From Mangifera indica (Eukaryota; Streptophyta; Magnoliopsida; Sapindales; Anacardiaceae): a DNA stretch of 64,000 nucleotides. Location of the stretch: assembly GCF_011075055.1 (NCBI RefSeq), contig NC_058151.1, positions 5,288,251 to 5,352,250 on the forward strand, in the 5' to 3' direction. Each line of letters starts with the position of its first letter. The stretch's first letter is position 1. This document shows, piece after piece, positions 50,401 to 62,300 of the stretch. Made by a program: the position numbers and the translations under genes. Under the pieces are notes generated by a model, which worked only from the letters and a program-made list of their open reading frames with translations, was not told the origin of the DNA and ran no database searches.

Positions 50401-53400
50401 GTTCCCCTCTCCATCAAAAAAAATAATAAAATAAAATGAGGCCTCTGTAATATTTACTCTGCTGGTGCATCAATTGCATTTCTGTTTACACTATCATATT
50501 GATTGCCTCTATTGATGTAGACTTGAAAGTTACAGCCCACTTTGCTGACTTAGATGTTGATTGATTATCTATTTAATTCTATCAAGTTCTTTATGCAGGA
50601 AAGCTTGGAAGAAGAGAATACAAAAGCCTTTCTTATCCTCAATGAGATCATAGTCACACTAAAAGAAGTAAGAATAGCTTAACAAAGTTCTATGTGATTA
50701 AAATGCTATATATCTAATTTTTGTGTAGGAGCTTGTGGATGTTGTTCTGTGTTTGTGCCCTCTCCTTTCTCCATTTATAGTATGATGAATTGAATATTCA
50801 AATAAGTTGACTAAAAAGTTCCTTTCTTTGTATCAAGGGTGAAGTTGAATTTGGCTATTTATTGTTTTTAAATGCCACATTTTAGAAGGTTTCAGAGGTT
50901 TTAGTAATACATCATTGTGCTTTTAAATTAATTTATCTTTTCCTAGTTGCTTAAGGATGAGTTCTCGTTGTGTTATGGTTACGGAAATAGGTTTAGCTGA
51001 GAAAGTCTGTGAATTTTATTGACTTATGTTTAGATGAGAAATTTCAGATCACTTCTATAACACCTCAAAAAACAAGGTCTTAAAGAAGTGCAGGAGGGGA
51101 CATGTAACGAGAACTAGCCATGCTATCTTAGTGTATTTGAGATGTTTTCGTGATGAGTAAGAATTAAAAAATCAATGAATAAATAAATTGAAATGGGATT
51201 TAGAAGACATAAAAAATTAAGTGACTGGAACTTTTAAGCATATGAGGAAGACTTATATGCTCTGGAAAAAAATCTGCAACTGCATGCTCTACAGTTTCTG
51301 CTTGGATGAACTCCATTACTGGATTTTTCTTCCAGGATTCCTGCCCTGTTTGCTTGGTGTAAGGCATTAGATTCACAATGTACACCTTTCCTGCCTGTAT
51401 CTTAGTAGATCCAGTTCTTTGGCTACAGAAATACTTGGATGGTAGCGTCCTAGGAAGCCCTCTTGTGGTACCCTTCCACCACCATACTGAGAAACAAGGG
51501 GAAAATATTTGAAGTTCTTTTGCTCCTCTTATCTTTTTTTTTTAAGCTTTGTGATTCAGTCTTTCAAAGATGTTAATTGCCATTACATGTGATTCATTAT
51601 TATGAGATGTGAACCATCTGTTTGTTAATCATTAGTTATTTGATATCAATTGTTAATTTTCACCTTAATGATAAAGTGATTGATTTGTTAATGAAATGTA
51701 TTTCTTTTTCATGTAATCTGTAGGCAAAGGAAGAACTCAGAAAAGCAGCATATGATGTGCTCCTTTCAATAAGCTCCAGCTTGAGAGAGACATTTAATGT
51801 CAGCTCTGATGCATATTATCACAAACTGGTTAACATGGTAAGGCTCCTGTTGAATAATTCATTTGGTTTAGTGGGACCTTTATATGTAGCAGGTGTTACT
51901 TTTCTTTTCTTCAGCTAACTGTACTTCAAACCCTAAATGATTAGGAAGACCCTTGGAGGTATTGCATGTGGATTTCATATCATGATAATTGTACTTTATT
52001 TTTTGATTTATTTTTGTGTACAAATCTTATTTTGTGGCTTTGGTAGTGAAGAAAGTTATCAAAATTCTCAGCCTTCTTTTTATCTGTTCAATGATTGCCA
52101 CGACTACTTCTTGCTGTGTTGTCAAGGACTAATGAAAATTTCCTCTTATTCAGATCATGGGTTATCTTTCTGGTTCATCTCCTCACATAAAAAGTGGAGC
52201 AGTGTCTGCATTATCTGTGCTGGTACATCATCATCCAGACATCTGTCTTTCAATGCCTAATCTTGTTTCCTCTCTTTTATCCTTGCTTCAGAGCAAAGCT
52301 GTGGAGGTTATAAAGGTGAGATCATCCTCACCCTAGTTCTTGAATTTATTTTGGGTGCTTCCTTATATGCCAATGGGTTGATTGTTTCATATCAAACAGG
52401 CTGTTTTAGGCTTCGTGAAAGTAATTGTGTCTTGCTTACAAGTAAAAGACATGCGGAATCTCCTTGGTGACATCATTAATGATGTTCTGCCATGGTCTTC
52501 TGTTTCTAGAAATCATTTCCGATCGAAGGTACATTGAGTTTTGTTGTTAAAACACAAATTTCTTTTGCAGTGTTGAAAAATCTTTCAAGCAAATACTGTT
52601 GCATTCCATCCACAGGTCACTGTCATTTTGGAGATAATGATAAGGAAGTGTGGTTTTGCTGCGGTTGAATCTGTTACTCCTGAAAAATACAGGAGGTTTG
52701 TGAAGACTGTTTTGGAGGTATTTTATTTCTTAAGGTTTAAACAATTTTATTATTACACTATACAATTACAAATTTTAATTTGATCAATGAAAGATTGGAC
52801 ACTATCCAATACACATAAAGGCATGCAATGTATCCAAAAAAAGAAGAAGCAAGTTTTAAATCTTCTGATTACTATTATATTTTAAGACTTAGTGATATAA
52901 TTGTTTGGTGGCATGGATATCTTATTGCAGAACCGCCACAGCAAATCGAGTACTAATGAAGTTGACATTGGTCCAGAGTCAGTGACCAAGGATTCACCTG
53001 GCAAAGGGTCTGACCTCTTTACATAGAGCTTGAATTTTACTTTTGACTCTTTTGTGTTTTTCAATCTTCTGATTACCATATAAACTGCATGTTGTTACAC
53101 CACAAAATAGGAAGCGCAAGGAAATGAGTACTAAGACTGAGGAAAGTGGTTCAACAGAATATGGAAAGAGAAAGAGAGAGAATAAACACAATTCTGGCTT
53201 AAGTAAACCCCACATTTCTACTGGTACCAGTGGCTTCAAATCAGCTAAGAGAGACAGGAATTTTAACCGTGAAAAGCCAATGAAAGATCAATCAAAGGGA
53301 GGCTGGAAAAACAACAAGAGTTTTAATAAGGGACCCCCGGGTCGTGGGAAGAGGAAGATGGAGCCAAAAATGAATGGTAGAAAAGGAGCAGCAGCTGGTA

Positions 53401-53453
53401 GATCTGCATCTGATCCCAAATTTATCAAAAACAAGAAATTTGGAAAGAAATGA
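38451..53453 (+). CDS. RRP12: RRP12-like ribosome biogenesis protein (18 exons)
   Basis: Exons: 38451-38966, 39688-40234, 40940-41170, 42921-43012, 43271-43481, 44808-44986, 45171-45395, 45666-45850, 46107-46200, 46291-46347, 46447-46581, 50599-50667, 51724-51837, 52154-52315, 52400-52528, 52616-52717, 52931-53007, 53111-53453. All introns are GT-AG and the phases join without a stop, giving about 1155 residues, slightly below the usual 1200-1300. In yeast, Rrp12 is a HEAT/ARM-repeat factor needed for maturation and export of pre-40S and pre-60S particles. Here: helical repeats throughout; the NUC173-type region at about 400-600 (HCIGSAVIAMGPERILKLLP, AQALWGLLPAFCRYPTD); a lysine- and glycine-rich, nucleolar-type C-terminal tail at about 1045-1155 (GKRKEM, KSFNKGPPGRGKRK) ending KNKKFGKK. 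Intron 11 (46582-50598) holds retrotransposons. The upstream site II/telo-box pair fits the role. The least certain acceptors are those of exons 3 and 5. Confidence 0.88.
46941..47468 (-). repeat. 3' LTR of the intronic gypsy element
   Basis: Aligned with the copy at 49488-50123 from TGTTAGGTAC at the plus-strand left edge to the TTTGGTAATTAGAGTT block at the right. It is about 100 bp shorter, mostly through one deletion near 47080. Just outside it (47469-47490), the minus strand reads GAGGGCAAAGGG, the likely polypurine tract. Confidence 0.8.
47475..47677 (-). pseudogene. Gypsy pol C-terminal (chromodomain-end) remnant
   Basis: The minus strand, with stops, reads QPLPLA..., SVLGSLPLDD and then FHEFHLEDKV. 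This matches the order of plant chromovirus C-termini: a proline/leucine linker, VL-R, W-G-(x)n-ATWE, then a phenylalanine-rich stretch ending LEDKV. It is too decayed to be functional. Confidence 0.5.
47678..48697 (+). mobile_element. Nested 5' fragment of a copia element
   Basis: An LTR-like segment (47678-47865, TGTTGAGTTG...ATTACA) is followed at once by TAGTATCAGAGCC, a one-base variant of the initiator-tRNA primer site. A leader follows, and then a gag-type start: a frame reads ITTEKLMGGVNYTFWKGKIT near 48510-48570, like the K-L-G-NY--W opening of copia gag. The sequence returns to gypsy at about 48698. No right LTR was found, so only the 5' part remains, inserted in the opposite orientation to its gypsy host. 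An open plus-strand frame at 48032-48526 in the leader has no recognised function. Confidence 0.6.
48700..48850 (-). pseudogene. Gypsy retropepsin remnant (ATHNFI motif)
   Basis: The minus strand reads DCKATHNFIALKLANQLQL, then FKVTLGDGQCVK. This matches the plant gypsy protease block VD(S/C)GATHNFIS...L-L....V-LGDG. The usual catalytic D-(S/C)-G is altered to DCK. The neighbouring upstream minus-strand sequence (to about 49470) is gag-like but full of stops. Confidence 0.7.
49472..49483 (-). promoter_or_regulatory. Primer binding site of the intronic gypsy element
   Basis: The minus strand reads TGGTATTAGAGC, one mismatch from the initiator methionine tRNA complement, a few bases after the inner edge of the 49488-50123 LTR. 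This fixes the element's orientation. Confidence 0.85.
49488..50123 (-). repeat. 5' LTR of the intronic gypsy element
   Basis: 636 bp. On the minus strand it runs TGTTGGAACTC...GTACCTAACA. It is the longer and better-preserved LTR copy. Confidence 0.82.
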
Positions 53454-54029
53454 CAGAAATTAACTGATTGAGTGAGATCTTGAAGAAGTGAGCAAAGTCA
53501 GTTGCTTATGCTGAGACGACAAGAATTTGGTGCTATCTCTTTATGAAAGAACCGCTATAAGAGGGGATATTTGACAGAATGTTGGCACGCTATTTTGGCC
53601 TTGCTTCCCTCCCTTTACAATGTAGATTGCTGGAGACAAGGGAAATCAAGGGTCAGGTTGTCAGGGCTTTGGATGCGTAGGAGGTCAATTTTTTTCAAGC
53701 TTAGATACCCATTCTAGTCAATCAGGGATGCCTGGAACTGGAAATATGTATATGATTTTTATTTTTTTAAAATTGACGGATTATGCTTGTATAACGTTAT
53801 TTAATTTGATGTGTACTATAATCCTCAAGAGTAAGAAGTACATTGATTTTATTATAGAACTGCAAGGCTGCTTTATTGGTTATAATCAACAATCAACATT
53901 AAAGTGAAAATTTGCAATTGCTGCTAGAAAATGTTTGTTTTTCGGTTGAAATATTGACAAGGCATTCACAAGCCCCATCCTCAACAAATTTTATACTGGG
54001 TTAATACATTTGTCTGTGTTATATTGGCT

Positions 54030-54660
54030 AACCTAACCTCTGATCTAGAAATTCACCGCATCAATACTCTCATAGAAATCGCTAGTATTCTACTTGTGAT
54101 GTGCCAAAAATCCCATCGCTCCTATCGTCTAGTCAGTTATGTCAGTTTTGTCTCCTCAAACAATGTGGTAACACAATTATCCATTTTGAAAAGAAATTAC
54201 AATATTTACAGGTATTGAACGATCATTTTTTAATGAAGGGATCGAATTATTTGATAATAGGGCAACTAGAGCATAACTTCTTGTCTAATCCCCAGTATCC
54301 ATGCAAACTCTCCCCATTATGTTGTCTAATCCCACAAACTTACTTGTAAGAGTGGCTCTAGAAGTAGGGAAGTTTTTATCCATAATCTTTTCATCTATTG
54401 GCAATTCCAGATGGTAAATCGTAGAGTCATTCTTTAGTGTTGTCTGCTAATGATAATGTGAATGCACTAAGCTCGACTTGCTCCTCCCTAGAATAACTTA
54501 GTTTCATGCTAGAACACACCATATGGAACTCCTTAAGATGTTTGTTCAGATTATCTCCCATTAAATCTCTAAAAGTGGGGAAAAGATGTATCATCCCTTA
54601 TTTCAATTCAAAGGCTTCGCTCATATCATTATATTTGATACATAATCGTTGCTGATCCAA
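54030..54660 (-). pseudogene. Ty3/gypsy gag remnant (Athila/Tat-like)
   Basis: The minus strand, with frame breaks and stops, reads GMIHLFPTFRDLMGDNLNKH, then LKEFHMVCSSMKLSYSREEQ, then LSAFTLSLADNTKE, LYDLPSG and, further on, IRQHNGESLHGYW. These are the successive blocks of the retrotransposon gag domain in non-chromoviral gypsy elements (L-PTF-GL--EDP--HL-EF, SLA--A--WL--LP-GSI, I-Q--GE-L-EYWERF). It is about 0.6 kb from the 3' end of the RRP12-like gene. No LTR pair was identified around it. Confidence 0.75.
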
Positions 54661-56253
54661 GGCTGGAGCAGCCATCACCTTGAGAGTCTTCTATTCAATA
54701 TTTCTTGCCATCTCCTTATACTCAAGGTAATCTAACTTGTCTAAAGAGATCACTTGAAGATGAAGACCAGTATAGATCGCTTGAATAAGTTTTGTTCTAT
54801 ACAACAGTTGTCTCGAACGAGTGATAGGCAAATAGGTGCAAAGCCTGGATTAGATCTTAGGTTGTAGCCATAACTCATCCACCAAACACTTGAAAACGAA
54901 GAAAAGTATAAATGAAAACATGTTAACGAAAAATTGAAGTGCAAAAAGTGAAAAAAAAAATCAGTTTAAAGGAAAATTCCCCACAACAACGCCAAAAATT
55001 TAATGCGAACAAATGCACCATCCAATGTTACCTTACTAATTCTACTAATATGTCATTTTTATGTATAGAGCAAGTATGGGGGTTTCAAATGATGAAACTA
55101 GATACGAAAAGAAAAAAACATAATTACTAATATAAACAGAGTAAATAAAAAATGTAGAGATATGAGATAAACAAGATAAAGGGAACATGACCCCAAAGGT
55201 TAACAAAATTGATGAAATATTAGAATTTCTAAGGTGAAGGTTTGGGTTCGAGCCTTTCGATTCAGTTATTGTGCCTAAGGTTTATCTTCTAAAAAATATG
55301 GGTAGGGTTTCTGATTATAAAAAAAAAATGACCTCGGGTTTACCCATCCAAGACTATGCCCTGAGTTTATCCTCTAACAAATACAGGCGAAGTCCCGATT
55401 ATTAAAATAAAAGAAAAAGACTTTAGTGAGGTTCCTCATTACCAAAAAAAAAAAATCAAGGGATCATTCACCACCACTATCATGTAATGCAATACGTCAT
55501 TGGATTAAACAAGTTCTTAGCCCTAATCTCATCTCTATTGCATAACCTAAAATCAGTTCTTTAGATTTAATTTAATAGAGGCACTAAGAAGCGAGAAATA
55601 TGATAAATCAAAGTTAAACTCATAAGCTCGGTTTAGTCATCTTTAATCACGAAACACATTCTTTTGTCTCATTGGCGATGCAAAGACAATGTTATTAAAC
55701 CAATTATTCTTTAGACTTTATTACAGATATTGGGTACTACTATGAAAAACAACTATACAATTAACATAATCTTATATTTTGTAATAACTTTTTGGTTGTC
55801 ATAGTTGCTTGTGGCAGTTTTGAGTTCTAACTTGAGGAAGACCTTTCCATTTGATAGTGTCAACATATATAACTAGAAACTTGTTTCTTAAAAATAAAGA
55901 ATTCAACAATGAAGAATCAAATTTTAGCTTTCTTTCAAAGTTAATACGCAATTTGGCACTAGGAAGTTTCCTTAGTTTTATTCCAATGAGCCAACAAAGT
56001 CAAACTCTAGAAAGATTTACACTACTTGCAAAGGAAATATCAGTTGGTAGCATAAGGATGGTGGATGACTTAGAATGGCTGAAATTTCTTATTACATGTT
56101 CACATGAAAGATCAACTAATAGGAACCGAGACTCTCAATCAAAGTAAATATACACACAAACTAGCAAAATAAAGGATCAACAGACGAGAATGTATTTTTC
56201 AATAGAAAAGTTTCATTAATATCAAATCTAATACAAAAACTAGAGAATAACCC
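54661..56253. other. Intergenic, probably retroelement leader sequence
   Basis: No gene was recognised. The part next to the gag remnant (to about 54950) probably continues that element's N-terminal gag region. Around 55150-55460 lies a stretch with three CC/GGTTTATC-type words and poly-A runs. The frame at 55851-56147 (98 codons) shows no recognisable domain. Confidence 0.4.
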
Positions 56254-56256
56254 TAA

Positions 56257-56738
56257 GGGGGCGTTTGGTTTGGGTAATGTTTGATTACTAAAATAGAAAG
56301 ATTACCTTGAAGATAGATTACTTAGAAGATTACTGGGTATAAATGATTACTATGTTTGATAAAATTTGATAGGTATAAATAATTATTGTGTTTGGTTAAA
56401 GGTAATAAAAGATTACTAGTAAATTATTTTATTTAAATGCCCTTGAATATAATTATTTTTAAATATTTTTTATATTATTTATCATATTAATTAAAAATAA
56501 ATTTATTTTTATCTCAAAAAATTAATAAATAATAATTTTTCTATAATAAACTCAAGATTACCCCAGTAATCTTTAAATACCTAAGGTAAAGGTGGTAATC
56601 AGATTACCACCTATATTACCTGCCACGTCAGCATTGGTAATAGAAAATTACTGTAATCTTTTATTACTGACAAACCAAACAAGGGAATAAAAGATAGATT
56701 ACCAAGGTAATCTATCTTACCGCCAACCAAACGCACCC
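56257..56738. mobile_element. Tourist-like MITE, copy 2
   Basis: 482 bp with inverted ends GGGGGCGTTTGGTTTGGGTA and GGGTGCGTTTGGTTGGCGGT. The 3-bp target duplication is a perfect TAA (56254-56256 and 56739-56741), the PIF/Harbinger hallmark. It is closely similar along its length to 33939-34419. No coding capacity. Confidence 0.88.
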
Positions 56739-56741
56739 TAA

Positions 56742-57689
56742 AAGGATACGAAGTCAATCCCTCCAAGAGAGAGACTCTTTGTGAAAAAGAACAAACTTTT
56801 CTCTACCTAGCTAGAGCTAGCATAAGCCAAACAATGAAATGAATTTGTCTCCTCATCTCCCTTTTTTATTCTCCTTTTATACAATTAACAGTCAATCATA
56901 CTTGGGGCAACAAAATAGTGATAAAAAATTCCAATTAACAGTCAATCATAGTGCAAGAAACCCTTCTAGATCGCTCTCATAGGACAATTATTCTTAAACA
57001 TGTAAATAACACACATATGAATTTTTTACAAATATACCTATGTAAATGACTTTTCATCTTTCGTTAATAGTGAGAGGTTGTGAAGTTGCACTTTTAGAAC
57101 CAAGTGTAGGTTTGCTTCTTGGTATCCAACAAAGTAACAACTCAAATGGAGTTTGGAACCATACTTGGGGGGGGCTTGCTAGAACCTAAAGACGGTTTAT
57201 GGTTTGTGAGAGAAGGGTGAAAATCTCTTTGAGTGGCTAGGGTTTGTGTATGTTATGCGAATGCATGAGAAAAATGAGAGAAGATAGTGTGTTTATAGTA
57301 TGCACACATGTACCCTCCGTCCAAGTGCAAGGCCCAAGTGTTCATTGCATTGTACACCCAGTCTAGGTACAAAAACTGGGTGTACTAGGCCATGAGCAAC
57401 CAGTCCATGAACCAAGCTGGGTGTACATCTCATGTAAACCCCATTCATGTACTAAGTTGTGTTGTACCTCTTTGTTTTTCTCTCCCATTCACACCTATGC
57501 ATGATTTAAGTCATGTTTGGGCATGTTTGTTATGCCCAATCCATGGTGCTTGGATCGAGTGTACAATAATTAATTCCCTCCCATGATTTTAAGCAATCAA
57601 CCTAATCATAGATATGAATAGGGATAGGATAAAATTCTATCATAAGTAATTTTAAATTTTAAATTAATTGGATTAGGTTTGGATTTACC
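56742..57689. other. Intergenic repeat-like DNA
   Basis: No gene was seen. About 57060-57160 contains an ACCAAGTGTAGG...TTGGTAT(C/T)CA block that recurs in the same orientation near 62060-62100, and 57320-57430 repeats GGGTGTAC words. It is probably LTR-derived. Confidence 0.4.
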
Positions 57690-58440
57690 TAGTTAGATAA
57701 ATCTAATCTTATCAATTTTGTAAACACCTGTATCTTTTTAGGATTATTACGCTAAGGTCTTTAAGTATTATAAAATATATTTCGAGTTCATAGATATTTC
57801 AAGGCTCTAAATCCTTTATCTGAATTTGGATTAGATCTAACTTAGACAATTTTATAACTCTAAAGTTTATCAACTCCTTTTGTGTATGACTCATGAGCTC
57901 TCCACTAACTCGATAGTGACTAAATGTGTGTTGGGCTTTTAACCTAGCATTCGCCTAAACATAGATTAAGATTCACCTTTAACTAGATATCATGGCCATC
58001 CGATTAGTAGAAGGTTAACATGTGACTTTTTAACCTATTAGTGATATAGTTACTTGTACAATTCAATTTTTTCGTCATGCAATACCTGTTTGAGGTTGAG
58101 ATATAGATAAAATGTCTCTTATAGGGATCCTCAAATTACATAGACTAACTTTTATCAATGACCAAATAATATCGGATCGAGCATCAAATTAATTCCATAG
58201 TGACCATATATTTATTTGGTCATTGCCATATGTTAGAAAACCCTAATTGAGATATCAACTCTTATATTCAAGAGTGATGAATCCTCTTATTGGACTACGT
58301 TAGGCTAGTATCAAACCATATTGATCATTGCAGAAGACGATCTGGTGACTTTAAGTTTAAGGATCACATATACCTTCATTCATTTAGAGGATATATTTAA
58401 TATACATTGGAGTAGTCATCCATATGAAATCCTTTTAGGT
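57690..58440. repeat. Inverted-repeat segment, left partner
   Basis: The reverse complement aligns in order with 61165-62010. Shared blocks include TTTCATATGGATGA(T/C)TACTC, TATCTCAATTAGGG, TCAATCTATGTAA(C/T)TTGAGGATC and AAGTTAGATCTGATTTGGAT-like sequence. It is noncoding on both strands and resembles LTR sequence, but no retroelement boundary was secured for this copy. Confidence 0.65.
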
Positions 58441-59389
58441 GTAGGATCCTTGTATTTTTGTTGTACCATTTTCCACTAGTGATATGTTTTATCCTCCAAG
58501 AGAAAAGTAACAAATCGCAATTTCTGAGTGTCTAAGTACTCTATTACCTTAAATATGCACTCAGTTATAATCATCCATGACTTTGCAACTATAACCTGAT
58601 TTTGAGCCATTGGCGTTTAATTGAGCCAATCTACTAATAGCTTGCTTCACATTAATCCTATTAGTTTGAAGTTCCATAGTTAGCTTAATTGTTGGTCTAA
58701 CCCTTACATTAGGACTATATGCAACTGTGTTTAAGAGTGATACTTGAGAATCTAGTCCATGGGTGATCGACTCTCTTATTACTTCATCTATAAGTTCATT
58801 TTTCGCTCTTGCAACTTAAGGAGTTAATAAATCTCCAATAAGTCTTGTGTAAGGTTGACCATGTTATTTTATGTTGATGTCTACAAAATGTAATTAAATT
58901 GACTTTAGAAAAACTTATGTGCATGCTTCTTAAAATGCCCTTAGAATCTAAATGGGACCTAAAAGGCTGAAGTGTGTCATGTAAAACTATTTAGAAAAAT
59001 GATTCTACAATTACCATACAACACTTAATTATAACATCATATCTAAGCCTTTCGCCTTGCTATATTTACACACAAAAACATTTTGACTCCATTTTAAAAT
59101 CATAAGGATAAGTTTTTAGTTAGGCCTCTAACATTTCAACATTTACATAAAGTTTCTAAAAAAGGATCCATATAAACATATGTAAAATCAGACACCTATT
59201 GGAGACGTTATGTCGTGGCACAATCTTAAGCAAAATCACTGCTTAAAATGATTCTAGAGATATCCTAGAAGGGAAAAGTTTTATAAAGGTTACCTAAAAA
59301 GCTTAGTGAGTGGGAAATTTATAAATCCTTTTGAGAATATTTGAATACATATCAATAGAGAAATAATGTAATATTCCATAATATATCAA
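58441..59389. other. Intergenic DNA, nothing recognised
   Basis: AT-rich sequence without motifs that I can assign. Confidence 0.4.
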
Positions 59390-62300
59390 TGTAAAACCCC
59401 TCCCCAGACATATATCCTTACCTAGATTAAGTATCTGAAGAGATATGTTAGCTAAAACTTTTTCCCGAACACATGTAACAATAAATAATGACATGATAAT
59501 ATAGAGAATTCCCATAATCCCAAAAGTGAAATTAATCATATTAAACATAATACCAATCTTATTGTCTGAAATCCAAATCATAATATAAAATGCATGACCA
59601 CCATGAATAAACTCAATTACATAAATATATCCCATTGTGTAAAATGACCATCATACCCTTATTTCATGTGTTGCATCGAGTAGACCTGTTGGCTCCCTGC
59701 TACTCTATAATCCTATTTGTAAGATCACAAAGGAAGACGACGAGTGAAACTCACTTAGTAAGTAGGTGACCCTATAATATTTAATATTGTATATGAATCA
59801 CAAATAATCTTATTTGAATCATTTTAGCACCTAACACTCAATCCTCAATGACAATATCATTCCAAATAACTAGTGCCAAACGATGTGCGTTAGTGTTTTA
59901 GATACATGGTGAAAGCATGAGACATCCTAGATGTCTATCATAAAGTGTACCCAGTACACATTTCGATTGAGTTTTGGGCTACAAATACTATATCACAAGG
60001 GAACAAGACTTTGGGTCTTTCCTTAAAATCTTATGAACATCCCAAATGTTAAGACACCCAGCGTTAGTGTTTGCACTAGCATCTAGATGCTAAAGTGCCT
60101 TGCGTCGATGTATAGTTATTTAAAGATATCAAAGTCACATAAACTAGTTTTGATGCTTTCACGACCACATTTCACACAATTTGATGACATGATCACACTG
60201 CATATAGCTTGGTGATACATTATACTGCACATAGCTTGATGACAATTCATAATATCATAGTACATCATTTCCAATTTTTAACTTGGAACTATTCTGGTCG
60301 GGGTTTATGTCATCGTTCATATACTCAAACACACATAAATTCCATACGGGTGTGTATACACCCCAAAATCCACACGCCTATGACTTCAGTTTAACATGGG
60401 GAGAAATTCTCCCAAAAACATATGGGTGTGTTCAAGAAACACATAGGTATGTAACATATAATTTCCAAAATTCAAAAACAACTTTTCTTGCATTTTCTAT
60501 TTTCCTAATTGTAAACCAATGATTCCATAATTCATTACAACATCTCTACCTATCTGAAACATGCTTCTACATCACTTTTAACACTAACAATGTTCCCAAA
60601 TTCACCAAGTGACATAACATTTGATAATCAAGATATAAAAACAGTCTATCCATAACCATTTTAATCCATACGACCACAACACAAAATTTCCCATGATAAT
60701 TCTGACATTAAAACCATCAACAGTAGACACAACTTTATGTTACTAAACATCAACATTTTAGAACTCTAATAACATTATGTTGGGGTTAATATCTTAAAGT
60801 CGATCCACATAACGATACAAGTTCATTAATAAATGTCATATTGTAATTTACTGTGACGTTTTTTGTCTATAAAACATATTAATATATGCTTTGAAAAAAG
60901 TCTTAAGAATGGTTGAACTGTGACCAGGGGATCAATGCTCTACACCTGATCATGAGAACTATATGTGTATGTTAGGTGGTTGTTCTTAAAACGTTTGTTA
61001 CTCTAATATTACCATGACCAAGGGTATGTATAACAGTGATAGAGTTATCATAGTACTAAATGACCTCATCGAAATATGATGATAGTTCTCATGTCTAAAA
61101 ATTGTTTGTTGAAAACATGGTGTAACACATGGGTGCATATTGTAGATGTTTGTCAGACTGACCAACCAAAAGGATTTCATATGGATGATTACTCTAGTGT
61201 CTATAAAATATATCTTCTTAATAAATAGAAGTATATGTGTTCCTTAGACTTGATGTCACCAGGATCGTTTTATATAAGAATCGATATGGTTTGACATTAG
61301 CCTAATGTAGTCTAGTTAGAGGATTACCAGAAAGATGGTAATTGACCATATCAAGATTTATATGAAAGGATATAATGGATCAATAAAGGATTTATTACTC
61401 TTGAATATGAAAGCTAATATCTCAATTAGGGCTCTTTGACGATGATAATGACTAATTAAATCTATGACTATAGTGAGATTGAGTTGATGCTCGATTCGAT
61501 ATTTTTTTGATTGTTGATAAAAGTCAATCTATGTAACTTGAGGATCACTAAGGAAGACACTTTATCTATACCTTAGCCTCAAAGAGATATCTATGAGGAA
61601 ATGATTGAATTATACGAGTAACCATATCGTTGACAAGTAAAAAAGTTATATGTTGTCACTTTACTAATTAGGTGACCATAGTGTCTTGTTAGAAACCACT
61701 CTTGATTTGTGTTCAAACAAATGTCAGGTTAGGATTTTGACATGAATCTGGTTACTACCAACTTAGCAAAGAACGTACGGGTCACACATAAAAAGGAGAT
61801 GAGTGAACATTAGAGTTATAGGATTTTTGGAGATGAACTTAAGTTAGATCTGATTTGGATTTTGGATTAAAGGTTTTAAGTCTTGGAAAGGTCTTTTGGT
61901 TCGAAAGTATATTTTGCGATACTTAAAGAATAAAGTGAAATAATCCTGAATAGTTAAGGTTGTTTGTGAGAAAGTATAGAGTTCGATTAGATTTATTATA
62001 CCTGTGTAAAGACGATTTCTTTGAATTTCATTGATTGAGATAGATCATGAAGTCACTCTCAAAACCAAGTGTAGGCGTGAATTTTGGTATTCACACAAAG
62101 CATAAACAAAAAATGAGGCTAAAACTATACTCAAAATCAATTAGAACCTTGAGGATGGTATTTGGTAATTTGATGAAAAGGTCACAACAGTAAGATTTTT
62201 CATAAATCCATATGACTCTTCCTATGGGAACTCCATAATATGCGCCCATTTTTTAAAGGTTAGTGGTTAGAGCTCCTTTTAATTACACATGAATACGTGC

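Noticed and set aside
55245..55254. GGTTCGAGCC, resembling a tRNA or SINE B box
   Set aside because: No convincing A box, cloverleaf or tRNA 3' half surrounds it, so no tRNA gene or SINE can be supported.
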